This document shows positions 22,990 to 36,750 of a stretch of DNA of 64,000 nucleotides, in pieces. The stretch lies in NCBI GenBank assembly GCA_910589415.1, contig OU342634.1, forward strand, positions 18,721,144-18,785,143. The letters are read 5' to 3'. This stretch comes from Malachius bipustulatus (taxonomy: Eukaryota; Arthropoda; Insecta; Coleoptera; Melyridae). The position numbers were made by a program, and so were the translations under genes. The notes beneath the pieces are model-generated. The model did no database searches. It was not told the origin of the DNA and worked only from the letters and a program-made list of their open reading frames with translations. How positions within the stretch are numbered: the stretch's first letter is position 1; the number at the start of each line of letters is the position of its first letter.

Positions 22990-25335
22990 TTCACCAGACT
23001 CTACTTGTCGATACCTATCTTTAAATTCGCTCTCTCAAAAAATTGTCTCTGCACTACTGCCTTGTCCCTATAAAATTAACAAACACAAACACCCCTCAAT
23101 ATAATAATTAAAATACTTCTGTTTAGTCAAAGAAAATAAGAGTTCTTTGAATGTTAAGTGTGTAATAAAAATCAAATATTTAAAATTAGAGGAACAGTTT
23201 GCTTCAAATTGTAGAAAATATATCATTTGTTTCTTTCATTAGTATAATTTACTGCCCTGTAATTTAGTTAAAATACTCTTCTATTCGGTCATTTAATTAA
23301 AACTGCTAGAAGGGTACCTACATCTAATAAATAAATAAAGAAGTACATAAATAAATGTTTTATTTAAGAAAACATCCAACACTAATATGTAGAGATAAAG
23401 TCCAACATTTAAATTATATAAGAATTATAATAATAGTAATTACATACTTACAGAAAAGGTAAAAAAATTAATTTTATGAGGAACATATCATTTTATAGTT
23501 CTAATCTTAACAGCGATTTAGGAACAGTAGAATCTCAATTATCTATAGCGATAGTCTGAATTTTTGAAGGATAGTCTGAAAACAAAAACCTATACCATCT
23601 TTTATTCAAGTAATAAAATAAACGAAGTAAATTTTTAAATAATGATTATTATAACAAACTAGATTTAGATTCTACTGTTCCTTCATTGTATAAGCAACAG
23701 CTCAATAACAAAATTTTTATTATAATTGATTGTAAAACCTAATAACAAGTAGTGTTGCAATGAGATATAAGGATCCCCAGAAACATATAAAAGAAAATTT
23801 GTAGAAAAAGAAGGGGTAATATAAATTGAAGCGATTTTTTTTCTTTTATGATAGTCGATAGTTCTATAACAGCGGATAAGCTGAGCTCATAAATCCTCTT
23901 TTGTCAAATTAAATTAAAAAATTCTTTATTCTTGTTATCAAGCAATTTGGTGAAGCAAAACTTTTACAAACAACATATTAAGAATTCATTTCACAGGTTG
24001 TTGTATTGAATTCCAATGATGAAAAGTAGACCATATCAATTATGCAAAGTAATTCCAGGTTGAACTATTCCCGGAACCATATCCTTTGACCATTCTCAAG
24101 TGGCATTCAAAAAAGGTAATCTGTAGAATTATATGACTGTAGCATGTTTAAATGAATTAATTTACCATCATTTCAATTTATATTAACAAAATTCCCCGTC
24201 GCAAGTATTAATGAAATAAAAAATGCATGGGGAAACCAGGTTGATATAACAGATTCCGGTCAAATAGATTAGGTGGCACTACAAATGAGATAAATAAAAA
24301 TGAAATTACCCTAATGAACACAAGTAAATTAATTCTTTGGTTTTAAACAATTTAAAAGTAACTATTAATAACTAAAGTAAGTACAGATTTAAAGAACATA
24401 ACAAATAGTTAACTTTGAATACAAAATATCACTTTCGTAACACTAACAAATAGAATTTTATGAAATAGGACAGATTCATTTTGCGAGATTCGCAAACAAT
24501 AACAATTTTAGCAGAAAGGGTTGTTTTGCATAGGACAGTAAGTAGTTTTCTTCTGTATCATTAAACATTTCTTTTTACGAGAATACTTTGTTAATATGGA
24601 TTATACTATTAATACATTCCATTTACAATAATAAGAGTACTGTAATATAACGGTAATATAACGATAATACTGAGTACAATCATTAATTAATTGCAATTTC
24701 TTATTGTTGTTCATTAATTTATGATAATAATTATTTTTAATACATTCAACTGAATCGACAATTTAACTTAAATCCACTGAAGGTCACTGAAATAATAAAG
24801 ATTTCTGAAGAAAGCATTTTTTGAAAAGAAAAAATCTCTGACTTTACATTCACTATTTGTTTTTCTGAACTTACTATCCTCTGCAACGTCTTTTTGTAAA
24901 AGTATTATTGTATAATGCGAAAAATCTTAGAAATGAAATGATACAACACTCATTTCTTAGTAAACAAACTACCTATGTACCTACCCATTTACATTGAAAC
25001 TACGGAAAAGTTATTGTCTTCCTTGAAAAAAATTAACTCAAATAATAAAAAAACCTACAACTTAATTGTAACCTAATTTCTAATAAAAAAAATCTACAAA
25101 AAAGAGCTATCGTCAAATCTAATCTTTGGTTCGAGCATCATATCATTTCATGGAAATCAACAGCTAGGAATGCTTTTTTTCCTTCTGACAGACAACAAGA
25201 TATATCTTTACAACAAATAACACTGAAATCCGTAAGTATAACATTGAAAGTGCATGCAAAAATCGGTTTTCCAAGGTTGTAATTTTTTTTCTTGTTAGCG
25301 TAAATAACAAAATATGTAATGTTTCCCTAAAATCT
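22990..25335. other. Long AT-rich flank downstream of TTC17
   Basis: I see no coding feature. Minus-strand AATAAA signals occur near 23597-23603 and 23355-23360, so much of this stretch could be a long TTC17 3' UTR. I cannot decide which signal is used. Confidence 0.4.
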
Positions 25336-28300
25336 TCAACCTTGAGAAAATGTGCTGAGCTTCATGTGGTGTTTATGAAACTCTTCGTCAAATAATAGAG
25401 TACACAAAATAGCTTGTAACCTGTTTCGGGCAGGATCGAAATTTGGATCCAAATTCAGAGCAGAACGGTAAAAATGTATCGCTTTATCAAATTCGCCCTG
25501 AAAAGATAAATAAAAAAAAATAATTTTTATACTAATTTATACGTTTTGGTTAACAAGTTTGGCTCTTAGAATTAAATCAGAAAAACATTATGAGATTCAT
25601 GTAAAAAGTTTCATTACTTTTAATATAACTTTTGATTTTATTCCTACAAGAGCATCTTTTTATTAATTTTTTTCTTGTATAATTTATTTACACACCTTTC
25701 TTTACAATAAGAACTACTTAAAGAGGTTAAAAAGCTCAAAATTGTTAGCGGGAAATTAAATCTTCCCCATATGTAAACTTGAAATTTATTATACAATAAA
25801 AAATATTTCACACCTGTAGTATAGTGGTTACTTACCAGAGCTTTGTGCATATTTCCAACGGTGAAATGATTCACAACCTGACTGGGATGACTTTTAACAG
25901 CGAGATAAGCCACTTCTAGAGCTTCTTTCAAAAGGCCACTCCTGGAAATTATTATTTTGAAAATAAAACCATAATATAAATTATACTTTAGACCTTAATT
26001 TACTCCTAAGTTTGGTTTACAAAATATTTCCATATTCAATAACAGATTACTGCAATATTATCTCCTATACAGAGCAGTCCCAGATTAATTTATTTAGCCT
26101 CACAAATTTAGAAAGGCGAGAGCATCAAGATGAAGAGGAGTTTTTTTTAAGAATGTTGGAATTTTGGACAGTCACAATTATGTTTTAAAATGGGATGTAA
26201 ATTAACATTCACACAATGTAGGGCAAGATCATTTCAAATTTAGGGAAAATACATTATTTCAAATATAAATTTTTGACCCTCTCTTCTTATTTGTTTTGGT
26301 TGCTCTTTGTTCTTTAGTTTGGGGAAAATAGAGTGTTACAAGTGTCCCCTGTATATAATACATTAATGTCAAATTTCAAATTTAAGTGCTGATTACCTTA
26401 CCATCAAAAAAACCGTCATTTACTTACTATTAACCTCACTATTAACTATGTTTCTCTAGTGGAAGTTAATTGAAGACATTAGGGAAAGGTTACCAGTAAA
26501 ATTTACTCATGCAAGACGATCCTTTGTTTACACTGAAAGTGTAGTGATAGCTACCATTCCTGATTTAAGAGGGATTAGCCCTCAATACCAATCATTAAAA
26601 TAAAAACAAATTAGTTTACAATTGAAAATTACAAAAGTCCCTCATATTTGAAAAGATACCAGATTAAATCAATCAAACTGGGATCCTCGAAACTTTCTAC
26701 AAGTCATGCTATTTTTTTTAATAATCATGCATATTTGTGTAAAATATTTGCTAGCATAAAACATTACATTTTTATATTATAAGAAAAATGTGTTAATGTG
26801 TACTTTCTAAATAATAATAAAGTTAAACAGAAGCGATATTATAGACTCCTCAAATAATTTTGTAATAGGTAATTAAAAATATTATTACCTCTCAAGTACA
26901 TTAGCCAAATTGACTAAAGGAATATCTCTCATATCGTTAGGTACATAAGCTAAAGCTTGTCGAAGACAAACAATAGCTTCTCCTGGAACACCCAAAACAC
27001 GCCAATAGATTGAAGCGGATGTAGCCAAAATCCAGGAAGTTGAGCTCTAAAAAGGAAATTCATTTTATACATTGAATAAGTAGATGGCATACTATTTACT
27101 TCTTGTAGTGCTAATGCAATTTTTGCACCCAACTCTTTCACAGAGGCATGTTGATCGCCCGCCATCAAACCTAACCATTCTGATAAACTGCTCTCAGGCT
27201 GTTCTGATAAATCGTTATTTAGTAACGAAAGAGTCAGATGATCAAGTGTTAATTTTGAGGAAGTGATTTCTTTCAAACAATACGGTCTTGCTTTATCCAT
27301 CAAAGACTTCGTCAGAGGCTTTAGAAATTGAGCTATGCTACAAGAAAAATTATATTTCGTGAAGCTTCAAGTAAAACTTAATCTACTAAAAGTAAGCTGT
27401 TATAAAAGTTATAATTTCCATGCTTACTCTACATTTCTTGCTGCTACAGAGCTCCACATGGATGTGAATTGAATCCAGTCCGCTTCTTTTATTTCTCTGC
27501 AAGTCTGCAGAGACAAAGGATAATTTCCAGATTTATCATAAACTTGAACAACGGCGTTTGGAGAAAAATCATCTACATCATTTGATGGTACTGAAACTAC
27601 AACCAACTGAATTACTTATGCTGACTTATTTGAGAAAATATAAACCAACCGTAAAAATCTCCCATTGAGCTTACGCCACCATCAGCACTATCGACGTTCA
27701 TTGAAATTTTCATGTATACAGGAGGGTTTTTATGTTGATTATTACTATCAAACATTTCAGGATTGATGAAGCTTTCTAAATTCGATTCATCAGGCTCACT
27801 TTCTTTCATCATATTCATGGTACTGCTGTATTTATTTTCACCATTACAATTTTCCAGTGATTCTCTTGTTGGTGTTTTCTCTGCTTTGCCTTTTGAAAGA
27901 TCTAAATTAAAAATTACACTAAAATTCAAGGATGCTCAAAAAAAATTACATCAGCTAAATGATTCATGCTTTTATCTTCTTACACTTTAAAACTGTTTTA
28001 TTACTTTTTTAAATAAAAAAAGTGGAAATTCAATATTTTCAAAAAATTTTACTCACCCCAAGGGACATCACAAAATATAAAGAGAATTAAAAATTAATAA
28101 TGGTCGCTTTTTGAACAAAAATAACGTCAAACGCCCTAATTTTATTCACATTATTTAAGTAAAAACACGTTTTTAAGTGTAAAAATTCAAGTACATACAA
28201 GTATCTTCACTAGATATTACTTACTAAATTTAGTATCTCAAAGAAAAAAGTGGGTGGTGCTAAAAAGATGTTGACTAAATAATTGACAGTCTAATTTTGT

Positions 28301-31300
28301 ACAAAAATAATTCCAAAAATTCTTTAAAAATATTATACACAAAGCTCGACACAAAGTGTAGCTAAACACATTTTTTAAATGTAAAAATTAAAAGTGTAAT
28401 AAATTCTGCTTCAATAGACATGATTAGATTTTAGTATCCCAAAGAAAAAAGCTGGGATGTCCTAAAAAGATGTTGACTAAATAATTAGCAGTCTCCAATA
28501 AGGTGACAAGAAAGGAACAAGTAAAAACAGCGATAACTGGATGCAAACATGAAAAAAAATCACTACATGATCTGGATATCTTCAAAAACTTGTTAATACT
28601 TTAAAAATAAAATCATCTAAACTAAAATATCAAAGTATTGCTTGTGTAATAGCTTTTAGGGATATTTTATGTCAGACACTTACTTCCAGATTTAGATGTC
28701 CGATAACAATGAATATTCGCTGTCTTGCACTGATCTCCGTTAGCATTGCAAACTACACCTTCCGATTCGAACTCATCACTATTCGAGCACACTTCATCTT
28801 TATTCTTCTCTATTTTAATCTGTCGATTTTCCAAAGCACCAAGTTTTATTCTGCAGGCCCAAATCTTCAGTAAATGTTCAGCCTTGCCATCATAATATTT
28901 CGGTTCTACTCGAAGAACATTTTTCATGTAATACATAGCCACTACTGGGTTGTAAGAAGTGTAATAAAGCAACGCTAATAGGAAATTTGTTGCTGGTTCG
29001 GCGTGGTTTATTTTTAAAGCGACATTGGCGAATTTCATGGCGTGCTCATGGTAACCCAGCTGATGAATTACAGATCCGATTGAGACCAAGACGATGTCGG
29101 AGGGTTCTTTTCGCAGTTTCTGGAAAGCTAAATCTAAACAATTGAGAGCTTTTTTAGTGTTTCCACGAACTCTCCAGTAAAGGCTGGCCAATGTGGACAA
29201 TACCCAGCTGGGGGCAGCTTCCTGAAACAATATTGAGATAGACAATAATAGATAATGGTATGATCTGAAATTCTGAATTAGAAATGTTATTCTAAACCTA
29301 AGACGTTCTAGAATATAGGAATGTGTTCCAAAAACAAGTAGGTATCAAAAATAGTGTCTTATTATAATTTTCAGAACATTTTAAATTGATTCTAGAATTG
29401 ACTTAGAAAACAGAAAGAAACAAAAAAAAATTATTAATAATAATACTATTTTGATTAATTTTTTTCCTGACCTAATCTATAAACTGAGTAATTCATTCTG
29501 TCTTGAAAACTGGCAACCTTGCAATTTTATTATCAATGACATCATGGCCACTTTAGTTGACATGACTCATAGTAGCTATACCCCCAAGCGGCCATATCAG
29601 GGAAAAAAGTACTAATTTTTCCCCCGCTAGTGAAATGGATCGCACCTAGGTAGGATGATAAGGAAATTATTTCCATCTCCCCCGTTAAATCAACCCAAAC
29701 CGAAAAAGCAAATAGTGCAAGAATATGTACGTAATTACCTAAAGGTAAAATTGTTAGGCACTCAAAACACTTGTATTATATACAAAAAATTGTAAGGAAA
29801 ATTTAGTAGTGGAAGTTCAGGACAATTCAGTAAGGTAGCCGCAAGGTCAACTCGCTAAATCTCACGAGAAGTGAGATATGATAAGAAACCACCACAAGAA
29901 ATCAGGGTGCCAATAAGGGGCATTGTGGCTTGTCGTGTTTAGAAAGCGGGACACTGCGTCTATAAAAGCAGACCACTTACAGCAGCTCGGGGCAGATTGA
30001 GATCAGCTTTCGAGCAGGTCGAATCTGACTTCCTAACCCTTTGGACGGTAAACCCTAGAGATGGCAATAAGCGGACTCCAGGTCGCCCAATCCTTATCTA
30101 AAATCTATAATTTGGCTAGAGATGGCGATAAGCGGACTCCGGTTGAATTTCCTTTATCTGCCTTAGAAAAATTCCCATGGAAATCCAATTAATTTGCATC
30201 GCATCTCGAAACAACTCAATACTCGCAGTTGGCAAATTCTCTTCAAACCGATTCACTAGTAGATGTCAAAGCGCAAATTCTGAGGGAATTTCCTTCACAA
30301 ATTAGGGAAAATCCATTGAGAAAGTAGTTAGGGAAGATCTCTCTTCGAAACAAAATCCACATAAATAAATAATCAAACCGATTCGCAACATTCACGTATG
30401 CAGGTCCCATGTTAAATCAGGCAAAACAATTAGTAAGGAAACAGACGGCAGCACCAATAATATTAGGTACCTACCTACTTCATCATAGGAAATCGAGATA
30501 GAGCTAGGAGGAAAATCAAACCCAGCTCAGGAAATTAATAACCTGTGAATAAATAAAACGGCCCATGATTAGAAATAATTCAATCATCCTATTTCTCAAA
30601 GAGTCCGAGTTTATTTAGTCCAGATGAAGCATCAAACAAATAAAATACAAGAATCCGTCCCTTTAAATTATACGACTTTAAGAAACTGAAAGTTAGCAAT
30701 TCCTCTCATTGTATTGGCACCATGAATGAAGATCGCAGTTCCTGCCAGAGCAGAGCACCCTCCGATATAGAGTAGGATAGAACAGGGCAAGCTAAGACAG
30801 GGTTGTAAGGTGTAATACCTGCCCCTCAAATATCAGGAAATACCACTCACATTACAACACCCGATTAGCAGTTGTAATAGGTACTCGATTACCACACGTT
30901 GGGGGAGGCATTCATCTCGATGTCCAGATGAAGACCTCGGGTAACCGGTAAAAGAGCATGACTCTTCAAAGTGGAAATCGTAGCAAGCAACGGGGCAATA
31001 AAGCACCCTCAGTTGTAGGATAGAGTAGGCCAAATCAAAGCAGAGCTGTCAGGTGTAATACCTGCTCATCAAATAACCGGAAAAACAATAACCGAAACAA
31101 ATCTCGGATTATCAATATTTCAATTCAGCAAATAGGAATTCACAACCAAAAACAAATTAGTCCCGAGTATGTGAAAAGCCAATCAAAATCAATCAAAACC
31201 AAAAACTCCTTTAGCACATCATCCAAATGTCAACTCCAATCAAAATTTAAAAACAAACTCCGCAGAAATTGTTATAAAATGTTATTGCCAGTCTGGACTG

Positions 31301-34300
31301 AGTTATCTGCTTTCTAAACAGGTGTTAGGGGTAAAAACCTTGGGCCACGGTGAAATCGATGGTTGGTCTCGATTATAAAACCCACCGGCTCCAATATAGG
31401 TATTCATGAAAATTCCAGCATTCAATTATTACCCAGGCAAGCCCACAGGAACCCTGAGGAATAATTATAGAATAGCGGCCTAATTTGGTCAGTTGGTCAT
31501 CACATTTAAAATAACAAAACAAAACTGCGAATTGCAGAGAACGTCATATTCGAAATGATAAGGTATATTAACTCATCGCCTCGATAGGTCAGGTAGAACA
31601 AAAAGGTAGCCGCAGGCCAATTAGGTATTGACGGTCCAAAAGAGGCCATATAAAGGTAGCCCAGTGAGGCAAAACAACGACACAACAAATAAACGAAATG
31701 AGTTAAAACAACTATCATGAGTATGACGTCAATTCAGGAAAAACACGCTTTCACAATTGAAAAAGCAATAATTGGAAAGACTTTCGTATAACGTTCAAAG
31801 AGGAGGTAGCAATCAAAACAAACATGGCAACACTGCTCTCGACGACCAAGTCAAACCAGAAAGTCCAGAAACTCGACCAACAAACAAGTAGTCATAAAAG
31901 TAGGGTGGCATGCCTGTGTATCAGGGTAAAGCCCACAACAATAAACGCTCATAAAAATTCCCAAACAAAAGGAAGAACGAGTCAACGAGTAAAGCTCATT
32001 AAAATACAAAATGAGGATTCAATAATTATTGAATAGGTAATCAGACCTTCATATCCCGGGTAGTCTGTAACTAAAATGGTTGTTGTCTTTAATTAATTCA
32101 AGCTGTTGCTTGAAATGAAATCAAAGAAGCTAGAAAAAGGAAATTAGGCAAAGAAAATCATTGAATAGGTAAACAGGCAGACATTTCCACCATATCCCGG
32201 ATAGTCTGTAACCAAAGTGGTTGTCTTCTTTAATTAATTCAAGCTGAAGCTTGAAATGAAATCAAAGAAAGAAACAAAAGCAAAACGAAATAATAAGAAA
32301 GCACAGGTGTGCAAAAGAGTGGAATCCGAAATGGATTGGAGTTTGAAAAATGCATGAAATAGATCCATCATTCGCTTTCCATTGTTTTATACTCTCTATG
32401 CAAAAACACAGAATCTTCTCTCGCTCTTCACCATTTTACTCTCTTGCAAACGAGTTCTCTCGCTCATCATTCGCTTTTAGACATTTGATAGGAAGTCCGC
32501 CATCAGCAACAAGTCTCAGTAATTTCCCCGCTTTTCCGAAAGAAATCCCAATCAACCTAGATACAATGAGTCATAGTAGGTTCTTTTGCGCATCCGTTTC
32601 GGCCATAGTAATCCTGGCATACCTCAATCAACGAGCAGGGGTGACAACGGTAAACACAACGAAAGAAATCACAGTGGTCCTATTAGGGAGAAATTCGGAA
32701 AACTAGACGATCACAGTGCCTTTTCGCGAAAGACCAAGGGGCCCGGGGCGGTAACGTTACACTAGTTTACTTTTTTCCCTGATAAAGAGGCATTTTTATA
32801 CCTGCCAATGTTATACTTTTTGCCTGTCGCAGAAAAATAGTATATTATTTATTCTGGTTTTATAGGAGTACTAGTTGAGCTGGATGTTTAAATATAATAA
32901 AATATACAGTGGTGTCGCGCTAATCCGGATCAATTAAAACAGAGGCGATCCGGATTATCAAATCATGCGGATTATCAAACCAAATTTAGTTGGCTTTTTT
33001 TATACTTTGGTCCCATATTTTACAAAGTGTAAGAAGTGCGTTCATTCAAATGAATGTATAAGAGAACACTAATAAGACGACACAGGATGCTACGGAAGCA
33101 ATCAAGCAAAATCAATATATTTTGCATGTCACAAGTACATGCCGTAATATGTAAACCAATACGTGGTTATTTGATACGTACACATGCATTGCGTAATCTA
33201 TGTGTGAGTGTTAAATCCGGATTATAGAGTACAGAATCAAGGTGAATTCGGATTATAGAGTACCATAAATTAATCCGGATTAGAGAATCAAGGGAAATTC
33301 GGAGTACAACATACACATTGGGAGAAAGAACTTGATCCGGATTACTGGATCATTCGGATTACCGCTGCTTCGGATTAGCGCGACACCACTGTATAGCTAG
33401 CTATTTTACTATTGTAGGCATAAATAATAATAATGGTAAGGATGTAATGAAAAATAAATGTATAAAAATAAAGCTAGAGACTGACCTTTTCTATAGCAGT
33501 AATAATTCTTTGGCCAATTTCAGCTTCTTGAGATTTCCCATTGTTAACATATTTAAGCAACTGCTCCTGAAGGTACTTATTACTTTTTAAATGTTTATTG
33601 AGAATTTGCTTGTTGAAGGGCGGAATGTATTTATCACCAAACACATTTTCGCAAACAGGAGGATACCACGGCAAAGGATGCTCACTTCCTTCTGGTAGAT
33701 CGATCATGTCTGATAAAATTTCTTTGATCCTATCAAAAAATACTGTTGAAGTTTTATAATAAAACAAGTATATATGAAATAAATTATAAAAAGATAACTA
33801 ACCTGTACCCCTTATTTTCAGGAGGCAAAAACACTGGCAGATATAAATCTTCATCTTCATCCAAAGGTAAATTCCATCTAACGCATTGCTCCTTTGTTGG
33901 CCAGCCCGGAGTGTCAAAATACAAATTATTCGACAGCAACATGCTTGTAGGATATTTCTGAGAAATCGCCGGATCCTCCGAAAATTTAGTATTGATCGGG
34001 AAATTATCGAATAACGATTTTCCAGTCTTTTCGAATTCCGAATCAAGCTTGGAAGTATCATAGCTTGAAGAAGCAAGCTGTTCGGTAATTTTCTGTGTTT
34101 CCGTTTCGACATGATGGAACAAATTATGGAGATTCAAGGAATTCAGATCCGGAAGGTGATCATCGATGAAATTACACATTATTGTTGCTTTAGAATTTTC
34201 TGAAACTTTCTGGACGCATCTGTGCGACTTTTTTGACAGCCACGAACTCGTCTGCTCTGAATTTAAATCCAACATGTCGTAGGAAAAAGACGACTGCTCC

Positions 34301-36552
34301 CACACTAAGCGTTCCTGAAGACGAATCAATTGCTGCTGCTGACTGTGGTACTCGTGCAGCTCAGACAGAACACCTTCCAACGATCTGGAAATATACTGAC
34401 ATCTGATAACATTCTTCAATCAACATAAAATAAAGAGAACCTACTCTTGTAAATTTAATAAACCCTGTTCGATTTTCCATTGGCACGTGACAAATTTGAT
34501 TAGATATAGGTCTCTTTTATCGGGTTTCAGTTTCAAATAAGCACTGAATGCCTGAGAGGATCTGTTGAAATCTCTGACAGAGAAATATACTTGACCGAGT
34601 GCTAAATAATGTGCCGGTTCTTTAGGTGAGTGCTCAATAGCAGCGTGAAGAAGACTTGCAGCTTCTTCTGAGTAGAGCTTGCTGGAATGGAGGATACCAG
34701 CCAGGTTGTGTATTGGAATATCCCGATAATATCTGAAACAGTTATATTTTTTAGTTATCTGGTTTGTTTTGTACATTTTCCAGTTTCCACTTCAATTTTA
34801 GAATGTGAAAAATTACTAATTAATTACTATTAATTAATTACCTCGTTAATTACTAATTAATTTAGTTTTGGAACCAAACTTTTATCTCATTCGGTTCAGA
34901 ATAACTTAAAGGTGGAGGGAGTAGGATTATAAATAATGTTCTCACTATACGGTAGGCATTACAAAATTTTTGAAAATCGAAGTGAAAAACGTAATTGAGG
35001 TTAAAAAAAAAATAGATAACTGAGCACTACGACAAAATAAGAAAAATATAATATAAAAAAATAATATAAAAATAAAAACTATACTGTGATACGAAAATTT
35101 TTGTTGCAGCTCTCACACAACCTAATACTAATTAGTAAGAAAGAATAAACTTACGTTGGTACAAAATGCAAAGCTCTTCGACTACACTCTATAGATTTGG
35201 TCCCGTTTCCTTTGATTCTCCAGTAAAGCGCCCCCAAATTATAATGCAACCAGGAGCTATGATTTTTCTGCAAGCCTAGGAAAATTTCATGCCCAAACAG
35301 CTTCACAGAAGAAACGGGCATCAGTTTAGTTAGACTTTTTTCAGCTGTGATATTTATGAAGTTTCTCTGCTTCATGGAAGCAAAATGTTCATAAGCGTAA
35401 GTACTAAAATTCAGTGTGTAATATTTTGTGCAGTCTGGTACTTTATACGATTTCACTTCCCCCTTTGAGCTGAGATTGAAGACAATCTCCTTGTGTTCAC
35501 TTCCATTGAGGGCGATGTGCGTGTAGAGCTCCACTTCGTCGATGTCTGGCAGTTCCTTTCCGTTAAATAAGCATTCGGGATAATGGCGAGGCGAATGGGA
35601 ATTTTTGCTGGTGATCCCTTCCAGTGAAGACCATTTCTTTTCGATGCTGTCTTTGCGGGTTATCAGATCTTGGTAAATTACGTTTATGTTGTCTCTTCTC
35701 GCTTCTTGCTCCAGTAAGGCTGGAAGGTCAAACGGGCGACGCATTGCAAACGGAGACGCCAGCTAAATGTGGAAAAAACAGTGGAGAATTTAATTTTTTA
35801 TGCAACAATTTTTGATATTATTTATTACACAGATAACTGGTCAAATCTTCATTATCTTTAATAAACTATAATAATAATTGTAGTTATTAAATAAAACTAG
35901 AGGACGCAGGAATCAAATCAAAAATCTGAGACAGGGAGTAGGATAAATCCTTATCTGGCAACAATGTAAATTTTGTCTAATTTTTTAGGGAAACCAATAA
36001 AATGTTCCTACAGTTGCTTGTTATTTTTGCTTGTCTTTTATCAATCAAGCAACTCCTAGTTATTTTGTTACTGAAAATTTTGAACATGACAGCAATCATG
36101 TTTAAAAATCTGGGCAACTACTAAAGACTAAAGTACAACCAGACGATTGTTCATCAGGTGAGAAAGAATGAAGAAAGTATGAAGAAAGAATTGGCCATTA
36201 TACCTTTAACAGAAAATAATTCTTTTCTTTCCTTTGATTGAAGAAAATTTAAGGAAATAGGTAATTAGGTACTTAATATGGCTAGTTTGATTGTACCTAC
36301 TTAGGTCCTTTACAAACCAATTCTTTTCATTACAATCAGCTTTTTCATGCATATGAGGAGAAGGGGGGTTGATAATGTACATTTAGATTGCCAAAAATAA
36401 ATAAGAAAAAAAACATAACCTCCTGGAATTAAAGCATTTACCTGTGACTGAATTCTGCCATTTTCAGTAACAACCCAGTGAGTTATTCCCTCAATTTGCA
36501 GAAATAAGGCGAAAATGGACACGGAATACACAATTATTAAATTACCGGTCAT
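25336..36552 (-). CDS. TTC17: Tetratricopeptide repeat protein 17 (TTC17), 12 coding exons
   Basis: Coding exons are 36552-36442, 35762-35155, 34732-34445, 34384-33803, 33729-33486, 29221-28684, 27901-27650, 27590-27428, 27337-27100, 27046-26889, 25941-25836 and 25497-25336. They sum to 1150 codons with all phases compatible (the exon 8 acceptor could also be 6 nt upstream). The product is 1149 aa, close to vertebrate TTC17 (about 1140). Residues 1-22 form a signal peptide, followed by the diagnostic ITHWVVTENGRIQSQ. TPR units recur with the family signature SWxLxxxxxLYWR at about residues 210-235, 612-630 and 1010-1030. Exon 4 encodes a Q-rich coiled-coil stretch, then PPENKG. The protein ends with two clear TPRs (ALEVAYLAVKSHP, KAIHFYRSALNLDP). 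In vertebrates TTC17 is linked to actin polymerisation and ciliogenesis; the role here is inferred. Intron 5 is swollen by two mobile elements and intron 6 by a tandem duplication. Confidence 0.93.
28150..28500 (+). repeat. Tandem duplication of about 200 bp in TTC17 intron 6
   Basis: The segments at about 28158-28295 and 28361-28495 share AAAAAGATGTTGACTAAATA, TTTAGTATC(T/C)CAAAGAAAAAAG and TGTAAAAATT(C/A)A(A/G) blocks in the same order. The offset is about 203 bp. It is intronic with respect to TTC17 and has no coding content. Confidence 0.6.
29595..32784. repeat. Small palindrome split by the LTR-like insertion
   Basis: TATCAGGGAAAAAAGTA at 29595-29611 is matched by its reverse complement at 32768-32784. 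If the CTAG-flanked insert is removed, the two halves lie about 20 bp apart and form one 55 bp hairpin. The insertion therefore hit the loop of a pre-existing palindrome. Confidence 0.65.
29631..32761 (+). mobile_element. LTR-like TG...CA insertion (probable solo LTR), 3.13 kb
   Basis: The insert starts TGAAATGG and ends GGTAACGTTACA, with CTAG on both sides (29627-29630 and 32762-32765), consistent with a 4 bp target duplication. Base composition is less AT-rich than the host intron. A TATAAAAG box lies at 29961-29968, which would suit an LTR promoter on the plus strand. There are no gag or pol motifs and the two ends do not repeat each other, so a solo LTR fits better than a complete element. 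Internal duplications occur at 30056/30117, 30760/31003 and 32036/32166. The open frame at 32350-32706 shows no known motif. It lies in TTC17 intron 5, inside the loop of a small palindrome. Confidence 0.65.
32907..33391. mobile_element. Pogo/Tigger-like MITE, 485 bp
   Basis: The ends are CAGTGGTGTCGCGCTAATCC and its perfect reverse complement, each next to TA. CAGT...-type termini with a TA target are typical of the pogo/Tigger group of the mariner superfamily. Subterminal copies of CGGATTAT and GGATTATAGAGTAC occur several times in both orientations. There is no coding capacity. It is inserted in TTC17 intron 5, on the exon-5 side of the LTR-like element. Confidence 0.85.
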
Positions 36553-36689
36553 AATTAAGCCATTAAGTTCTAAGGGACTAAAGACTATTATTATTATTAT
36601 ACATCATTATTAGGTAATTAACAATCTTTCAGTTTCAGCTGCAGTATTGACATGACTTTAATCTTTAATTTAATTGATGGTTATGATTG

Positions 36690-36750
36690 AAGTACGCATG
36701 CGCTTTGAGGAAAATCGCACCGCGCAGTCTGCGTTTCGATCTTTCAGGAC
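36690..36750 (-). promoter_or_regulatory. Probable TTC17 promoter region with NRF1-like site
   Basis: This short CpG-rich patch lies 140-200 bp upstream of the TTC17 start codon. It contains AGCGCATGCGTA (minus strand, about 36692-36703), a good match to the NRF1/Ewg palindrome, followed by ACTGCGCGGTGCG. No TATA box is evident, fitting a housekeeping promoter. The exact start site is unknown. Confidence 0.4.

Noticed and set aside
32350..32706. 118-codon plus-strand ORF inside the LTR-like insert
   Set aside because: It has no gag, protease or polymerase motif, and the region is better explained as non-coding LTR sequence.
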